This document shows positions 43,726-53,109 of a stretch of 64,000 bases of DNA, piece after piece. The stretch is from Pseudoalteromonas luteoviolacea B = ATCC 29581. Its GTDB lineage: Bacteria; Pseudomonadota; Gammaproteobacteria; Enterobacterales; Alteromonadaceae. Location of the stretch: the NCBI GenBank assembly GCA_000333235.1, contig CAPN01000051.1, forward strand, positions 62,001-126,000. Direction: 5' to 3'. A program made the translations under genes and the position numbers. The notes beneath the pieces are model-generated. The model saw only the letters and a program-made list of their open reading frames with translations. It was not told where the DNA came from and searched no databases. How positions within the stretch are numbered: position 1 is the first letter of the stretch; each line of letters begins with the position of its first letter.

Positions 43726-44015
43726 CGAGGCAATTGAATTTTCTTTTCTTCGCTTTGACGAAATAGCACAAGTACGTGACCAATTGTCTGGATCTTGATC
43801 GCTTTAGATTCACGGACAATGGCTTCGATAATGAGTTTTTTAACTTCACGATCTTCGGTTGGTACTTTGATTTTGATTAGTTCATGAATATCAAGTGCAC
43901 TGTCAATCTCTGCAAGTACACCTTCGGTGAGTCCGTTCGCACCAAGCAGTACTACCGGTTTGCGGTCGTGTGCGAGGCCTTTTAAAAACTGCTTTTGTTT
44001 ATTTGATAATGTCAT
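43722..44015 (-). CDS. yhbY: Ribosome assembly RNA-binding protein YhbY
   Basis: 97 residues, one CRM domain. MTLSNKQKQFLKGLAHDRKP and VVLLGANGLTEGVLAEIDSA with the GxxG-type loop, and LIKIKVPTEDREVKK, match E. coli YhbY (97). It associates with pre-50S particles. It is divergent from rlmE (86 bp apart), the arrangement conserved across gammaproteobacteria, so the pair likely shares a regulatory gap. Confidence 0.95.
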   Translation of the reverse strand: MTLSNKQKQFLKGLAHDRKPVVLLGANGLTEGVLAEIDSALDIHELIKIKVPTEDREVKKLIIEAIVRESKAIKIQTIGHVLVLFRQSEEKKIQLPR

Positions 44016-44101
44016 ATTGGTACAATTTACTTATGAATAGGCTTGAATAATCGATATTCTACCGCCATCTAGACAATATTACTAATGAGTTAAACGTAAA
44101 T

Positions 44102-44731
44102 ATGGCTAATAAAAAGCACTCTGCAAGCTCCAAACGTTGGTTAAAAGAACACTTTGATGATCCTTATGTCCATGAAGCACAACGTCGAGGCTATCGCTCA
44201 CGTGCTGTTTTTAAACTTGAAGAAATTCAAGAAAAAGACAAATTAATCAAGTCAGGCATGAATGTAGTTGATTTAGGAGCGGCTCCGGGAAGTTGGTCAC
44301 AATACCTTGCAGAACAACTTGGTGAGCGCGGCGAAGTGATTGCCTGCGATATATTACCAATGGATCCGCTGGCAGGCGTTGCTTTTTTACAAGGTGATTT
44401 TCGTGAAGAAGCTGTTCTAAATGCGCTTTTGAAACGTATAGATGGTAAGAACATTGATGTCGTGTTCTCCGACATGGCCCCGAATATGAGCGGAAACATG
44501 TCGATTGATCAGGCAGGAAGTATGTACTTAGTTGAATTGGCGCTAGACATGTGTCATCAAGTATTGAAAAAGGACGGTGCGTTTGCGGTAAAGGTTTTCC
44601 AAGGTGAAGGTTTTGATCAATTTGTGCAAAATGTACGTGATTGCTTCAAAACCGTAAAGATCCGCAAACCAAAAGCGTCAAGACCGCGTTCACGTGAGGT
44701 GTATGTAGTGGCGACAGGCTACAAACTGTAG
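44102..44731 (+). CDS. rlmE: 23S rRNA (uridine2552-2'-O)-methyltransferase
   Basis: 209 residues, matching E. coli RlmE/RrmJ/FtsJ (209). SAM-binding motif [15 protein letters not shown] and the K-D-K-E catalytic residues are visible: Lys in [12 protein letters not shown], Asp in [13 protein letters not shown], Lys in [12 protein letters not shown], Glu in [10 protein letters not shown]. It modifies U2552 in the A-loop of the 50S subunit. It is followed by ftsH in the same direction, as in E. coli. Confidence 0.97.
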   Translation: MANKKHSASSKRWLKEHFDDPYVHEAQRRGYRSRAVFKLEEIQEKDKLIKSGMNVVDLGAAPGSWSQYLAEQLGERGEVIACDILPMDPLAGVAFLQGDFREEAVLNALLKRIDGKNIDVVFSDMAPNMSGNMSIDQAGSMYLVELALDMCHQVLKKDGAFAVKVFQGEGFDQFVQNVRDCFKTVKIRKPKASRPRSREVYVVATGYKL

Positions 44732-44790
44732 TACAGTGAACACGAGTTTCAAGCAGATTTCATTTTAATTGGATTAAAGAGGTTAACTCC

Positions 44791-46728
44791 TTGAGCGATA
44801 TGGCTAAAAATCTCATCCTCTGGTTGGTCATTGCAGTAGTGCTAATGTCTGTGTTCCAGAGCTTCAATGGTGGCGAGCAAATCGACCGCCAAACTAGTTA
44901 CACTCAGTTCGTTAAAGAAGCACGTAGCGGGGCAATCCGTGAAGTGGTTATTGACCGAGGCACACTCAGTGTGACGGGTGTAAAAGCGAACGGTGAACGT
45001 TTTCAAACGACCATGCCGATGTACGACCCTGACTTGCTTAACGACTTGTTACGCAATGATGTAAACGTAAAGGGTGTGCAACCTGAAGAGCAATCAATCC
45101 TAGCAAGTATTTTTATTTCTTGGTTCCCAATGTTGTTGCTTATCGGTGTGTGGATATTCTTCATGCGCCAAATGCAAGGCGGTGGTGGTAAGGGTGCTAT
45201 GTCGTTTGGTAAAAGCAAAGCACGCTTAATGAGTGAAGACCAAGTGAAAACAACCTTTGCGGATGTGGCTGGCTGTGATGAAGCGAAAGAAGACGTCACT
45301 GAATTGGTTGACTTCCTGCGCGACCCATCAAAATTCCAAAAGCTCGGGGGTAAAATCCCGAAAGGCGTTTTAATGGTGGGCCCTCCAGGTACGGGTAAAA
45401 CATTGCTTGCAAAGGCTGTAGCTGGCGAAGCAAAAGTGCCATTCTTCACGATTTCAGGCTCGGATTTCGTTGAAATGTTTGTTGGTGTTGGCGCATCTCG
45501 GGTACGCGACATGTTCGAACAAGCTAAAAAAGCCGCACCTTGTATCATTTTTATTGATGAAATCGATGCTGTTGGCCGTAAACGTGGTGCCGGCATGGGG
45601 GGTGGTCACGATGAACGTGAGCAGACGTTGAACCAGATGCTTGTCGAAATGGACGGCTTTGAAGGTAACGAAGGCATTATTGTTATCGCAGCGACGAACC
45701 GTCCTGATGTACTTGATCCTGCGTTATTACGTCCTGGTCGATTCGATCGTCAGGTGGTTGTTGGATTACCAGACGTGCGTGGCCGTGAGCAAATCCTTAA
45801 AGTGCACATGCGCAAAGTTCCGCTAAATGAAAATGTCGATGCCGCAACGATTGCTCGCGGAACACCTGGTTTTTCCGGTGCTGATCTCGCAAACTTAGTA
45901 AACGAAGCGGCTCTGTTTGCTGCTCGTGGCAACAAGCGCTTAGTGAGTATGGCCGAATTTGATGCTGCGAAAGATAAGATCATGATGGGTGCAGAACGTC
46001 GCTCAATGGTCATGTCTGAGCAAGAAAAAGAAATGACCGCCTATCATGAAGCTGGACATGCGATTGTTGGCCGTTTGGTGCCAGAACATGACCCTGTGTA
46101 CAAAGTTTCGATTATTCCTCGTGGACGTGCGCTCGGTGTGACCATGTATTTACCAGAGCAAGACCGAGTTAGCCATTCTAAACAACATTTAGAATCGATG
46201 ATTTCAAGTTTGTATGGTGGTCGTTTGGCTGAAGCTATCATTTATGGCGAAGACAAAGTGACAACAGGCGCGAGTAATGACATTGAACGTGCAACCGAAA
46301 TTGCGCGTAAAATGGTTACGCAATGGGGTCTTAGCAGCAAATTAGGTCCTCAATTGTACATTGAAGAAAATGGCGAGATGTACATGGGTGGTAGTTCATC
46401 GCGCTCTAAATCAATGTCCGATGAAACGGCAAAATTAATTGATGATGAAATTAAGTCACTGATCGATCGTAACTATCAACGTGCGGAGCAAATCTTGAAT
46501 GATAACATGGATATTCTTCATGCTATGAAAGATGCGCTGATGAAGTATGAAACGATCGATGCGGCTCAAATTGATGACTTAATGGAGCGTCGTGAAGTGC
46601 GAGAACCAAGAGATGCGCACGATAAACGCAGTAATGGCCCAACTTCTAATTCAAAAGAAGAGAAGCCATTGAAAGAAGATAAGCCGACTTCTGAAAATCC
46701 AGAAAGTGAGCTTGATGATAACGCCTAA
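44791..46728 (+). CDS. ftsH: ATP-dependent zinc metalloprotease FtsH
   Basis: 645 residues (E. coli 644). TM1 is at about 8-24 and TM2 near 107-125. The AAA+ domain has Walker A GPPGTGKT (197-204), Walker [12 protein letters not shown] and [13 protein letters not shown]. The protease domain has HEAGH near residue 420. It degrades membrane and some soluble proteins (LpxC, SecY, sigma-32 in E. coli). I kept TTG 44791, which sits eight bases from AGAGG; the ATG at 44800 is the alternative. The C-terminal 40 residues are charged and low complexity. Strong terminator downstream. Confidence 0.97.
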   Translation: MSDMAKNLILWLVIAVVLMSVFQSFNGGEQIDRQTSYTQFVKEARSGAIREVVIDRGTLSVTGVKANGERFQTTMPMYDPDLLNDLLRNDVNVKGVQPEEQSILASIFISWFPMLLLIGVWIFFMRQMQGGGGKGAMSFGKSKARLMSEDQVKTTFADVAGCDEAKEDVTELVDFLRDPSKFQKLGGKIPKGVLMVGPPGTGKTLLAKAVAGEAKVPFFTISGSDFVEMFVGVGASRVRDMFEQAKKAAPCIIFIDEIDAVGRKRGAGMGGGHDEREQTLNQMLVEMDGFEGNEGIIVIAATNRPDVLDPALLRPGRFDRQVVVGLPDVRGREQILKVHMRKVPLNENVDAATIARGTPGFSGADLANLVNEAALFAARGNKRLVSMAEFDAAKDKIMMGAERRSMVMSEQEKEMTAYHEAGHAIVGRLVPEHDPVYKVSIIPRGRALGVTMYLPEQDRVSHSKQHLESMISSLYGGRLAEAIIYGEDKVTTGASNDIERATEIARKMVTQWGLSSKLGPQLYIEENGEMYMGGSSSRSKSMSDETAKLIDDEIKSLIDRNYQRAEQILNDNMDILHAMKDALMKYETIDAAQIDDLMERREVREPRDAHDKRSNGPTSNSKEEKPLKEDKPTSENPESELDDNA

Positions 46729-46753
46729 CACGCGTTAAAATAAAGCGTCTTTG

Positions 46754-46778
46754 AAAGCCCCCTCTCAGGGGCTTTTTT
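46754..46778 (+). terminator. ftsH terminator
   Basis: AAAGCCCC (46754-46761), loop CTCTCA, GGGGCTTT (46768-46775), followed by T residues. It separates ftsH from folP-glmM. Confidence 0.87.
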
Positions 46779-46849
46779 ATACCGATTCTGTTGGTGCAAT
46801 GCCCACACAATATGTAATTCGTGCATTTTGATTCATGAATAATTGGTAT
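46779..46849. repeat. Short inverted-repeat element (MITE-like)
   Basis: A 71-bp segment bounded by ATACCGATT and AATTGGTAT (8 of 9 bases inverted) lies directly against the ftsH terminator. ATACC(A)ATT-ended short repeats of this shape occur between genes in marine gammaproteobacteria. No second copy was seen in this window. Confidence 0.4.
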
Positions 46850-46908
46850 TAGATAAAAGTGCTGTCGGTTATTCTTTTTCAGATTAGCACAACCCTCATT
46901 AGGTGATT

Positions 46909-47757
46909 ATGTATACAGTGACATTACCACGAGGTCGTACACTCGACCTGACCACCCCTGTCGTCATGGGGATCCTAAATGTGACACCAGACTCGTTTTC
47001 TGATGGCGGGCGCTATAATGCGTTAGACAGCGCTGTCATTCAGGCGCAATCCATGCTGAAAAATGGTGCGACGATCCTTGATATTGGTGGTGAGAGTACC
47101 CGTCCAGGTGCGCCGGATGTGGAGCTAGAAGAAGAACTAAGTCGTGTTATCCCCGTCATTAAGGCAATAAGAAACCATTCAGATTGCATTATTTCCGTTG
47201 ATACGAGTAAAGCAGAAGTAATGCGCCAAGCGATTGAGGCTGGCGCTGACATAATTAATGATGTTAGAGCCTTACAAGAACCAAATGCGCTTCACGTTGC
47301 GGCTCAATATCCAGATGTACCAGTGTGTTTAATGCATATGCAAGGTGCACCAAGAACTATGCAAACCAATCCGACTTATCAAAACTTACTCTCTGATATT
47401 AGTGATTTTTTTGAATTGAGAATTGCACAATGTGAAAGTGCAGGGGTAGCGCGATCGCGCATTATTCTTGATCCTGGATTTGGCTTTGGTAAAACCCTTG
47501 CTCATAATTATCAGTTATTAGGACAATTTAACTATTTTCAAAAGCATAGACTACCGCTTCTAGCCGGTTTGTCGCGTAAGTCTATGTTCGGCAATTTATT
47601 AAACCGTGAAGCAAGTGAGCGACTCGCTGGGAGCTTAGCTGGAGCGTTAATGTGCGCGCAACAAGGCGCGCACATTATTCGCGTTCACGATGTACAAGAA
47701 ACAGTAGATGTATTGAAGGTATTACATGCCGCAAGCAACGGAGTAGAGCATGAGTGA
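46909..47757 (+). CDS. folP: Dihydropteroate synthase
   Basis: 282 residues from the ATG at 46909 (AGG six bases before); a GTG at 46903 merges with the SD. It joins para-aminobenzoate to the pterin diphosphate in folate synthesis and is the target of sulfonamides. Signatures: [46 protein letters not shown] and [10 protein letters not shown]. The end overlaps glmM by 8 bp, the usual folP-glmM coupling. Confidence 0.97.
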   Translation: MYTVTLPRGRTLDLTTPVVMGILNVTPDSFSDGGRYNALDSAVIQAQSMLKNGATILDIGGESTRPGAPDVELEEELSRVIPVIKAIRNHSDCIISVDTSKAEVMRQAIEAGADIINDVRALQEPNALHVAAQYPDVPVCLMHMQGAPRTMQTNPTYQNLLSDISDFFELRIAQCESAGVARSRIILDPGFGFGKTLAHNYQLLGQFNYFQKHRLPLLAGLSRKSMFGNLLNREASERLAGSLAGALMCAQQGAHIIRVHDVQETVDVLKVLHAASNGVEHE

Positions 47758-49090
47758 AAGAAAATATTTTGGCACAGATGGAGTGCGAGGCTTAGTAGGT
47801 GAGTACCCAATTACTCCTGAGTTTGCATTAAAACTAGGTTGGGCCGCCGGTAAAGTACTATCAAAACAAGGTACTAAGAAAGTTATTATTGGTAAAGATA
47901 CAAGAATTTCAGGTTATTTACTTGAAACTTCACTCGAGGCAGGCCTAATTGCTGCGGGTATTGATGTTGTGTTACTTGGGCCTATGCCTACGCCAGCGGT
48001 TGCATACTTGACGCAAACATTTAGAGCCGAAGCGGGTATTGTAATTAGTGCCTCGCATAACCCCTACCACGATAATGGAATCAAGTTCTTTAGTGGCAAA
48101 GGCACTAAACTCGCGGATGATGTCGAGCTAGAGATTGAAGCGATGCTGGACCAGACCATGACGTGTGTTGAATCAGAAAAGCTTGGTAAAGCACGTCGCT
48201 TAGAAAACGCAGATGGGCGCTACATTGAATTTTGTAAGGGCCAGTTTCCAAAAGAACTTTCATTGGAAGGACTTAAAATCGTTTTAGATTGTGCCAATGG
48301 TGCGACCTATCACATAGCCCCTGCTGTTATGCGAGAGCTTGGCGCAACCGTAATTTGCCATGCGTGTAGCCCAGATGGCGTTAATATTAATCATGAATGC
48401 GGCGCAACTCACGTTGATTCATTGAAACGCAAGGTTTTAGAACACAATGCGGATGTTGGTATTGCTTATGATGGTGATGGCGATCGTGTCATGATGGTCG
48501 ATCACCAAGGTCGTATTTTCGATGGTGACGACATTGTCTATATCATAGCGAACCAAGCAAAAGAAAAAGGCACGCTCGGTGGTGGTGTTGTGGGGACTGT
48601 GATGTCAAATATGGGTTTAGAAAATGCGTTGAAAGACAGAGGCATTGAGTTTGCTCGATCAAAAGTAGGCGATCGTTATGTTTTAGAGCTATTGAAAGAA
48701 AAAGGTTGGAAAATTGGCGGTGAAAGTTCAGGGCATGTGTTAAATCTTGATTTGATCGCAACGGGCGATGGCATCGTTTCTAGCTTGCAAGTGCTTGCCG
48801 CAATGGTCGCACAGAACAAGACGTTGAACGATCTTCGTGATGGTTTTGTGAAGTACCCAATGAAGATGATTAATGTGCGTTATAAACCTGGAACCGATCC
48901 AACGAAAGAAACTGCAGTATTAGACAGCGTTGCTAATGTTGAGAAAAAATTGGCAGGGAAAGGGCGTGTTTTACTGCGCAAATCTGGCACTGAGCCAGTC
49001 GTTAGGGTAATGGTTGAAGCGCTCCAAGAAAAACAGGTGATCGATTTTGCAGCAGAAATTGCAAAAGTTGTTGAATCTGTGAGCAGCTAA
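47750..49090 (+). CDS. glmM: Phosphoglucosamine mutase
   Basis: 446 residues (E. coli 445). It converts glucosamine-6-phosphate to glucosamine-1-phosphate for peptidoglycan and LPS. The phosphoserine loop is [13 protein letters not shown] (Ser near 102), the metal loop is [12 protein letters not shown], the sugar loop GGESSGH and the phosphate-binding loop [12 protein letters not shown]. It overlaps folP by 8 bp, so translation is probably coupled. Confidence 0.97.
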   Translation: MSERKYFGTDGVRGLVGEYPITPEFALKLGWAAGKVLSKQGTKKVIIGKDTRISGYLLETSLEAGLIAAGIDVVLLGPMPTPAVAYLTQTFRAEAGIVISASHNPYHDNGIKFFSGKGTKLADDVELEIEAMLDQTMTCVESEKLGKARRLENADGRYIEFCKGQFPKELSLEGLKIVLDCANGATYHIAPAVMRELGATVICHACSPDGVNINHECGATHVDSLKRKVLEHNADVGIAYDGDGDRVMMVDHQGRIFDGDDIVYIIANQAKEKGTLGGGVVGTVMSNMGLENALKDRGIEFARSKVGDRYVLELLKEKGWKIGGESSGHVLNLDLIATGDGIVSSLQVLAAMVAQNKTLNDLRDGFVKYPMKMINVRYKPGTDPTKETAVLDSVANVEKKLAGKGRVLLRKSGTEPVVRVMVEALQEKQVIDFAAEIAKVVESVSS

Positions 49091-49120
49091 TTGAAATCAA
49101 TAAAAATCTTCTTGTAACTT

Positions 49121-49148
49121 CGGACGAGTTTAGCTAGTATCTCGTCCG
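49121..49148 (+). other. Hairpin between glmM and tpiA
   Basis: CGGACGAG (49121-49128) and CTCGTCCG (49141-49148) form an 8-bp stem. CCGC at 49145 can alternatively pair with GCGG at 49157, just before the tpiA SD. No U-tract is present, so this is a candidate leader structure rather than a terminator. Confidence 0.4.
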
Positions 49149-49168
49149 CTTAACGTGCGGAGCTAACT

Positions 49169-49918
49169 ATGACGCAAAGAAAGCGAATTGTCGCCGGAAA
49201 CTGGAAAATGAATGGCAATTTGGCCCTAGTTGAAGCGTTTTCGAGTGCAATTCAACCAGCGCAATTTCCTCAAGTAGAAGTCGTGGTATTTCCACCATTT
49301 CCTTTGATTGCTCAGGTAGCAAAAACAGGAATAGCGACTGGCAGTCAAACGGTTTCAGAGCAAGATGCTGGCGCGTTTACTGGTGAAGTTGAAGCAAAAT
49401 TAGTTGCTGAACTCGGTGCGAGTTATTCACTAATCGGCCACTCTGAACGTAGAACATTATTCAACGAATCCGACGAGTTGCTTGTGAGCAAGTTCGTCAA
49501 AGCACAAGAAGCTGGTTTAACGCCGATCTTGTGTGTTGGTGAGACAGAGTCAGAACGAGAATCTGGACAAACCGAAACGGTTATCTCAAGGCAAGTAAAA
49601 GCCGTTATAGAGGAATTAGGTGTAGCCACACTAAAAGACTCTGTGATAGCATACGAGCCCGTTTGGGCAATCGGCACTGGTAAAACGGCGTCGCCTGAAC
49701 AAGCACAGCAAGTGCATAAATTTATTCGCGATTTAGTAGCTCAGTTTGACACGGAAATCGCAGCAACACTGCCAATCTTGTATGGTGGTAGTGTTAATGA
49801 ACAAAATAGTGATTTATTGTTCGCACAACCAGATATTGACGGTGGATTGATAGGTGGCGCAAGCCTTAAACCTGACTCATTCAAACAAATCTGCGAAAGT
49901 GCGGTAGGGAATGTGTAG
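49169..49918 (+). CDS. tpiA: Triose-phosphate isomerase
   Basis: 249 residues. VAGNWKMNG at the start (Asn, Lys of the active site), LIGHSERR (catalytic His) and VIAYEPVWAIGTGKTA (catalytic Glu and loop 6) define the enzyme, which interconverts DHAP and glyceraldehyde-3-phosphate. The final phosphate loop is GLIGGASLKPDSF. The ATG of secG follows its stop codon without a gap (TAGATG). Confidence 0.97.
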   Translation: MTQRKRIVAGNWKMNGNLALVEAFSSAIQPAQFPQVEVVVFPPFPLIAQVAKTGIATGSQTVSEQDAGAFTGEVEAKLVAELGASYSLIGHSERRTLFNESDELLVSKFVKAQEAGLTPILCVGETESERESGQTETVISRQVKAVIEELGVATLKDSVIAYEPVWAIGTGKTASPEQAQQVHKFIRDLVAQFDTEIAATLPILYGGSVNEQNSDLLFAQPDIDGGLIGGASLKPDSFKQICESAVGNV

Positions 49919-50269
49919 ATGTACGAAGTATTATTAGTCGTCTATTTACTTGTCGCGTTAGCACTGATTGGTATGGTGTTAATTCAACAAGGTAAAGGCG
50001 CAGACATGGGCTCGTCGTTCGGTGCTGGTGCATCAGCCACAGTTTTCGGTTCTTCAGGTGCCGGTAACTTTATGACAAAAACAACCACAGTGTTGGCGAC
50101 CGTATTTTTTGTATTAAGCATCGTGCTTGGTAATTTGACTGCCGGACAAATTAAAAAGACCGATGAATGGGAAAATCTTCAAGCTCCAGTAGTATCAGAA
50201 CAAGCGCTTCCTGCGTCTGATGTTCCTGTAACGGAAGAAAAGGCCCCAGCTTCAGACGTACCAAACTAA
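49919..50269 (+). CDS. secG: Protein translocase subunit SecG
   Basis: 116 residues. Two membrane segments (about 2-22 and 52-72) are joined by the conserved loop IQQGKGADMGSSFGAGASAT and VFGSSGAGNFMTKTT. SecG assists the SecYE channel during SecA-driven export. The C-terminal 40 residues are acidic and variable. It abuts tpiA directly and is followed by tRNA-Leu genes, as in E. coli (secG-leuU). Confidence 0.95.
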   Translation: MYEVLLVVYLLVALALIGMVLIQQGKGADMGSSFGAGASATVFGSSGAGNFMTKTTTVLATVFFVLSIVLGNLTAGQIKKTDEWENLQAPVVSEQALPASDVPVTEEKAPASDVPN

Positions 50270-50285
50270 GTTTGAACTAAGTTTA

Positions 50286-50370
50286 GCAGATGTGGTGGAA
50301 TTGGTAGACACGCTATCTTGAGGGGGTAGTGCTTTCGGGCGTGAGGGTTCAAGTCCCTCCATCTGCACCA
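50286..50370 (+). tRNA. tRNA-Leu(GAG), copy 1
   Basis: 85 nt including the encoded CCA. The acceptor stem is GCAGATG with CATCTGC. The anticodon stem CTATC/GGTAG encloses loop TTGAGGG (anticodon GAG). It has a class-II variable arm and T-loop GTTCAAGTC. It matches the leuU position after secG. Confidence 0.95.
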
Positions 50371-50395
50371 ATATGCAGTAGTATTTAAAGATTTC

Positions 50396-50480
50396 GCGAA
50401 TGTGGTGGAATTGGTAGACACGCTATCTTGAGGGGGTAGTGCTTTCGGGCGTGAGGGTTCAAGTCCCTCCATTCGCACCA
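50396..50480 (+). tRNA. tRNA-Leu(GAG), copy 2
   Basis: 85 nt including CCA. The body is identical to copy 1 from the eighth base up to the 3' acceptor strand. The acceptor stem reads GCGAATG with CATTCGC, so both changes are compensated on the other strand. Spacer of 25 nt; probably co-transcribed with copy 1. Confidence 0.95.
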
Positions 50481-50488
50481 ATCTAGAG

Positions 50489-50515
50489 AAAACCAGCTTA
50501 GGCTGGTTTTTTTTT
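50489..50515 (+). terminator. Terminator after the tRNA-Leu pair
   Basis: AACCAGC (50491-50497), loop TTAG, GCTGGTT (50502-50508), then a long T run to 50515. Confidence 0.9.
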
Positions 50516-50626
50516 GCTCGCCGTAACAAAAGAAAATATTAAATCAATTTTTTGTAAAATATAGGTATTAATAGTCTTTATTATGGGAAATAATAATTTT
50601 ATTATTCAATTTGTCGCAAAAGGCGT

Positions 50627-50669
50627 TATAATACTGTTCCAGAGGAAAGATGCGTAGGCATCTTTTTTT
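50627..50669 (+). promoter_or_regulatory. Promoter-like -10 with terminator-like leader hairpin
   Basis: TATAAT at 50627-50632 is followed almost at once by AAAGATGC-GTAG-GCATCTTT (50646-50665) and a T run to 50669. If transcription begins near 50639, the first RNA would be a 30-nt terminated leader upstream of the TonB-dependent receptor. Alternatively the hairpin ends transcription arriving from upstream. Confidence 0.5.
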
Positions 50670-50675
50670 ATGCCC

Positions 50676-50696
50676 AAAACAAACGTTGTTTGTTTT
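50676..50696. promoter_or_regulatory. 21-bp palindrome upstream of the TonB-dependent receptor
   Basis: AAAACAAAC (50676-50684), centre GTT, GTTTGTTTT (50688-50696): perfect 9-bp arms 72 bp before the receptor start. The size and symmetry suit a dimeric repressor; the regulator is unknown. Confidence 0.5.
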
Positions 50697-50767
50697 ATCG
50701 TGTTTCCATTACGGCTTAATACTCATAATGAAACACAGACACACGGTGATTTTCCTTTGGAGATAGT

Positions 50768-53002
50768 ATGAATTCAGTTTTCCCTCGTCGAGGCCTAACT
50801 GCCCTTTCGGCTGCCATTTTAACCGCACTTGCGTTACCTGTTTCAGCTGCAGCTGAACAAGAACACGCTAAAAACGATGTGTTTGAAACCATTGAAGTGA
50901 CTGCACGTAAACGGACAGAAAGCCTTTATGAAACCCCAACAGCAATTACTTCAATCAGTGAAAACACCATTGAAAAAGCCAACATCGGTAACTTAGATGA
51001 TATAGGCAAATACGTGCCAAACTTAAATATTACCCGTTATGGGGTTGGTAATGCGGCACACGCTTCGGTATTTATTCGCGGTATAGGGTTACAAGATCAC
51101 ATCATCACCACCGATCCAGGCGTCGGAGTATATGTGGATGGTGTGTACCTTGGTCGTCAAATGGGTTCGAACTTATCGCTTCCAAATATAGCCCGTGTTG
51201 AAGTATTACGGGGTCCACAAGGGACATTGTATGGCCGAAATACGCTTGGTGGTGCCGTAAACGTAATTACTAAGCAACCGGGTGATGATGAGATTGCGAC
51301 AGTCCAAGCGAAGGTTGGAAGTCGTGGTCGCCTAGCTACTGACGTCTATGCAAATTCGCGTTTGAATGACGAATTAAGTTTCTCGGGTAGTGTTTCTTAC
51401 AAACAACGTGATGGTGTGGGTACTGCAATTAACCTCGCTAATCCAGAGAAAGAAATCGGAGAAGAACAAGAACTAAGTGGCCGCGTTGCATTCAAATGGC
51501 AAGCTGCAGAAGACCTCGAGTTTACAGCTTCATTCGATGCTGTAAACAATGAATCCGGTCAATCACCCTATACGATCGAATTCACCGCGCCAATGGACCC
51601 AAATGACCCATTTAATGGCGATTTCCCGCTTTTGACACCAGAGATGATACCGAGCAATCCAGATGACCTAGCATCTACCGTGGCTGGCATCGAAAGTACG
51701 GATTTCTCGGGCTGGGGAAGCGCATTTACTGCAAAGTGGACGCTAAATCAACACTATACAGCAAAGTTTATCTCCAGTTTCCGTACCTCAGAGTACACAG
51801 GTGGCTTAGATGATGATGCAAGCCCATTAAATCTATCTGAATTCCCGGAAGAGGGAGGGGCAGACCAATACTCGTTCGAACTGCAATTAAACGGTTCTTT
51901 CGAAAATATGGATTTTGTATCAGGTCTTTACTACTTTAATGAAGATGGCTTTACTAAATCGGGTCCATTTGTTTTCAGTCCGTGGAATACACCAAATGGC
52001 TTGTTGAATGATGGTACAACCGCTTCATTTGGCGATTATGGTTATTTTGACGTAAACCAAGAAACGGACGCTTATGCAGCATATGTTAACGCCAGTTATC
52101 ATGTAACTGATGCACTTAGCATTGGTGGTGGTCTTCGTTATTCTGAAGATAAAAAAGCGGCTAATGCCATCTTCCCAAGTTTCGCTGATCGTAAATATGT
52201 AACGGCTGATTTTGATGAAGTTACTTGGGATTTAAACGCGTCGTATCAACTTGATAAGCAAATGAACGTGTATGCACAGGTGCAAAAAGGCTATCAAAGT
52301 GGCGGTTTCCCTCCACGTCCATTTGGGGGAGCGGCACAATTTGTTTCGTTTGATGAAACCAAAGCGATTAACTACGAAGTAGGCTTTAAAGGCCAGGTAC
52401 ACGAAAATGTGTCAGTAATGTTGGCGATGTTCGTGACTGACTATACTGATCTCGCTTTGCCATTTAACGATCCAACAGCCGGTGGTGGTTTTGTAACGAT
52501 TGTTGAAAATGCCGGTGCATCAAAAGCACAAGGTATCGAACTTGAGACGACTATTGCGATTACTGATGACTTCTCAATTCGATCTGCTATTGGTTACTTA
52601 GACTCTGAGATCACGAAAGTAGATGAAGGTGTTATTGGTATTGGCAAAGGTGATGCGCCTGCGTTAACACCGCGTTGGACAGTGATGATTGCACCTTCCT
52701 ATTTTTATGACTTGGCGGATGGGGCGACAATTGCTGCGAATGCAAATTACTCATATCGAAGCGAAATGCAGGGGCAGTCGGTATCTCGCCCAAGTGAAAC
52801 GATTCATTCACGAGAGCTGTTGGGCTTTAATGTGTCTTACATGAATCCATATGGCGACATGGAAGTGACATTCTATGGCGAAAACATTTTAAATGAAGTG
52901 TATGACGTTGGCCGTTTGCAACAAAGTGGTTTTGTGGGTGTAATGCGCAGTAACGACCGAAGCGAGTTCGGAATTAAGTTCAAAAAAGAATTTGAACTGT
53001 AA
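50768..53002 (+). CDS. TonB-dependent outer membrane receptor
   Basis: 744 residues with a signal peptide (about 1-29, ILTALALPVSAAA), a TonB box FETIEVTARK, a plug domain (about 45-160: GVGVYVDGVYLGRQMGSN, VEVLRGPQGTLYGRNTLGGA) and a barrel ending in KFKKEFEL. The pattern is that of the abundant marine receptor type for siderophores, polymers or small carbon sources, close to CirA/FyuA-like and sugar receptors. The ligand is unknown. It stands alone behind a leader with a hairpin and a palindrome, and ends in a strong terminator. Confidence 0.92.
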   Translation: MNSVFPRRGLTALSAAILTALALPVSAAAEQEHAKNDVFETIEVTARKRTESLYETPTAITSISENTIEKANIGNLDDIGKYVPNLNITRYGVGNAAHASVFIRGIGLQDHIITTDPGVGVYVDGVYLGRQMGSNLSLPNIARVEVLRGPQGTLYGRNTLGGAVNVITKQPGDDEIATVQAKVGSRGRLATDVYANSRLNDELSFSGSVSYKQRDGVGTAINLANPEKEIGEEQELSGRVAFKWQAAEDLEFTASFDAVNNESGQSPYTIEFTAPMDPNDPFNGDFPLLTPEMIPSNPDDLASTVAGIESTDFSGWGSAFTAKWTLNQHYTAKFISSFRTSEYTGGLDDDASPLNLSEFPEEGGADQYSFELQLNGSFENMDFVSGLYYFNEDGFTKSGPFVFSPWNTPNGLLNDGTTASFGDYGYFDVNQETDAYAAYVNASYHVTDALSIGGGLRYSEDKKAANAIFPSFADRKYVTADFDEVTWDLNASYQLDKQMNVYAQVQKGYQSGGFPPRPFGGAAQFVSFDETKAINYEVGFKGQVHENVSVMLAMFVTDYTDLALPFNDPTAGGGFVTIVENAGASKAQGIELETTIAITDDFSIRSAIGYLDSEITKVDEGVIGIGKGDAPALTPRWTVMIAPSYFYDLADGATIAANANYSYRSEMQGQSVSRPSETIHSRELLGFNVSYMNPYGDMEVTFYGENILNEVYDVGRLQQSGFVGVMRSNDRSEFGIKFKKEFEL

Positions 53003-53030
53003 GTTTCATTTTTGAATAATTGTTATAGTG

Positions 53031-53062
53031 ATGGGGGCAAGGAAACTTGCTCCCATTTTTTT
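53031..53062 (+). terminator. Terminator after the TonB-dependent receptor
   Basis: ATGGGGGCAAG (53031-53041), loop GAAA, CTTGCTCCCAT (53046-53056), one G-U pair, then seven T residues. Confidence 0.9.
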
Positions 53063-53109
53063 ATTTGATATTCTTTGACCCTTACTTTGTTTTTATAAGG
53101 ACGTTACCT

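Noticed and set aside
50266..50529. An 87-codon minus-strand frame across the tRNA-Leu pair
   Set aside because: It is antisense to two tRNA genes; the encoded RWRDLNPHARKHYPLKIA-type peptide is a familiar artefact of tRNA-Leu sequence.
53047..53109. Upstream extension of HelD
   Set aside because: It lies in the terminator of the preceding gene; TTG 53110 has a good SD.
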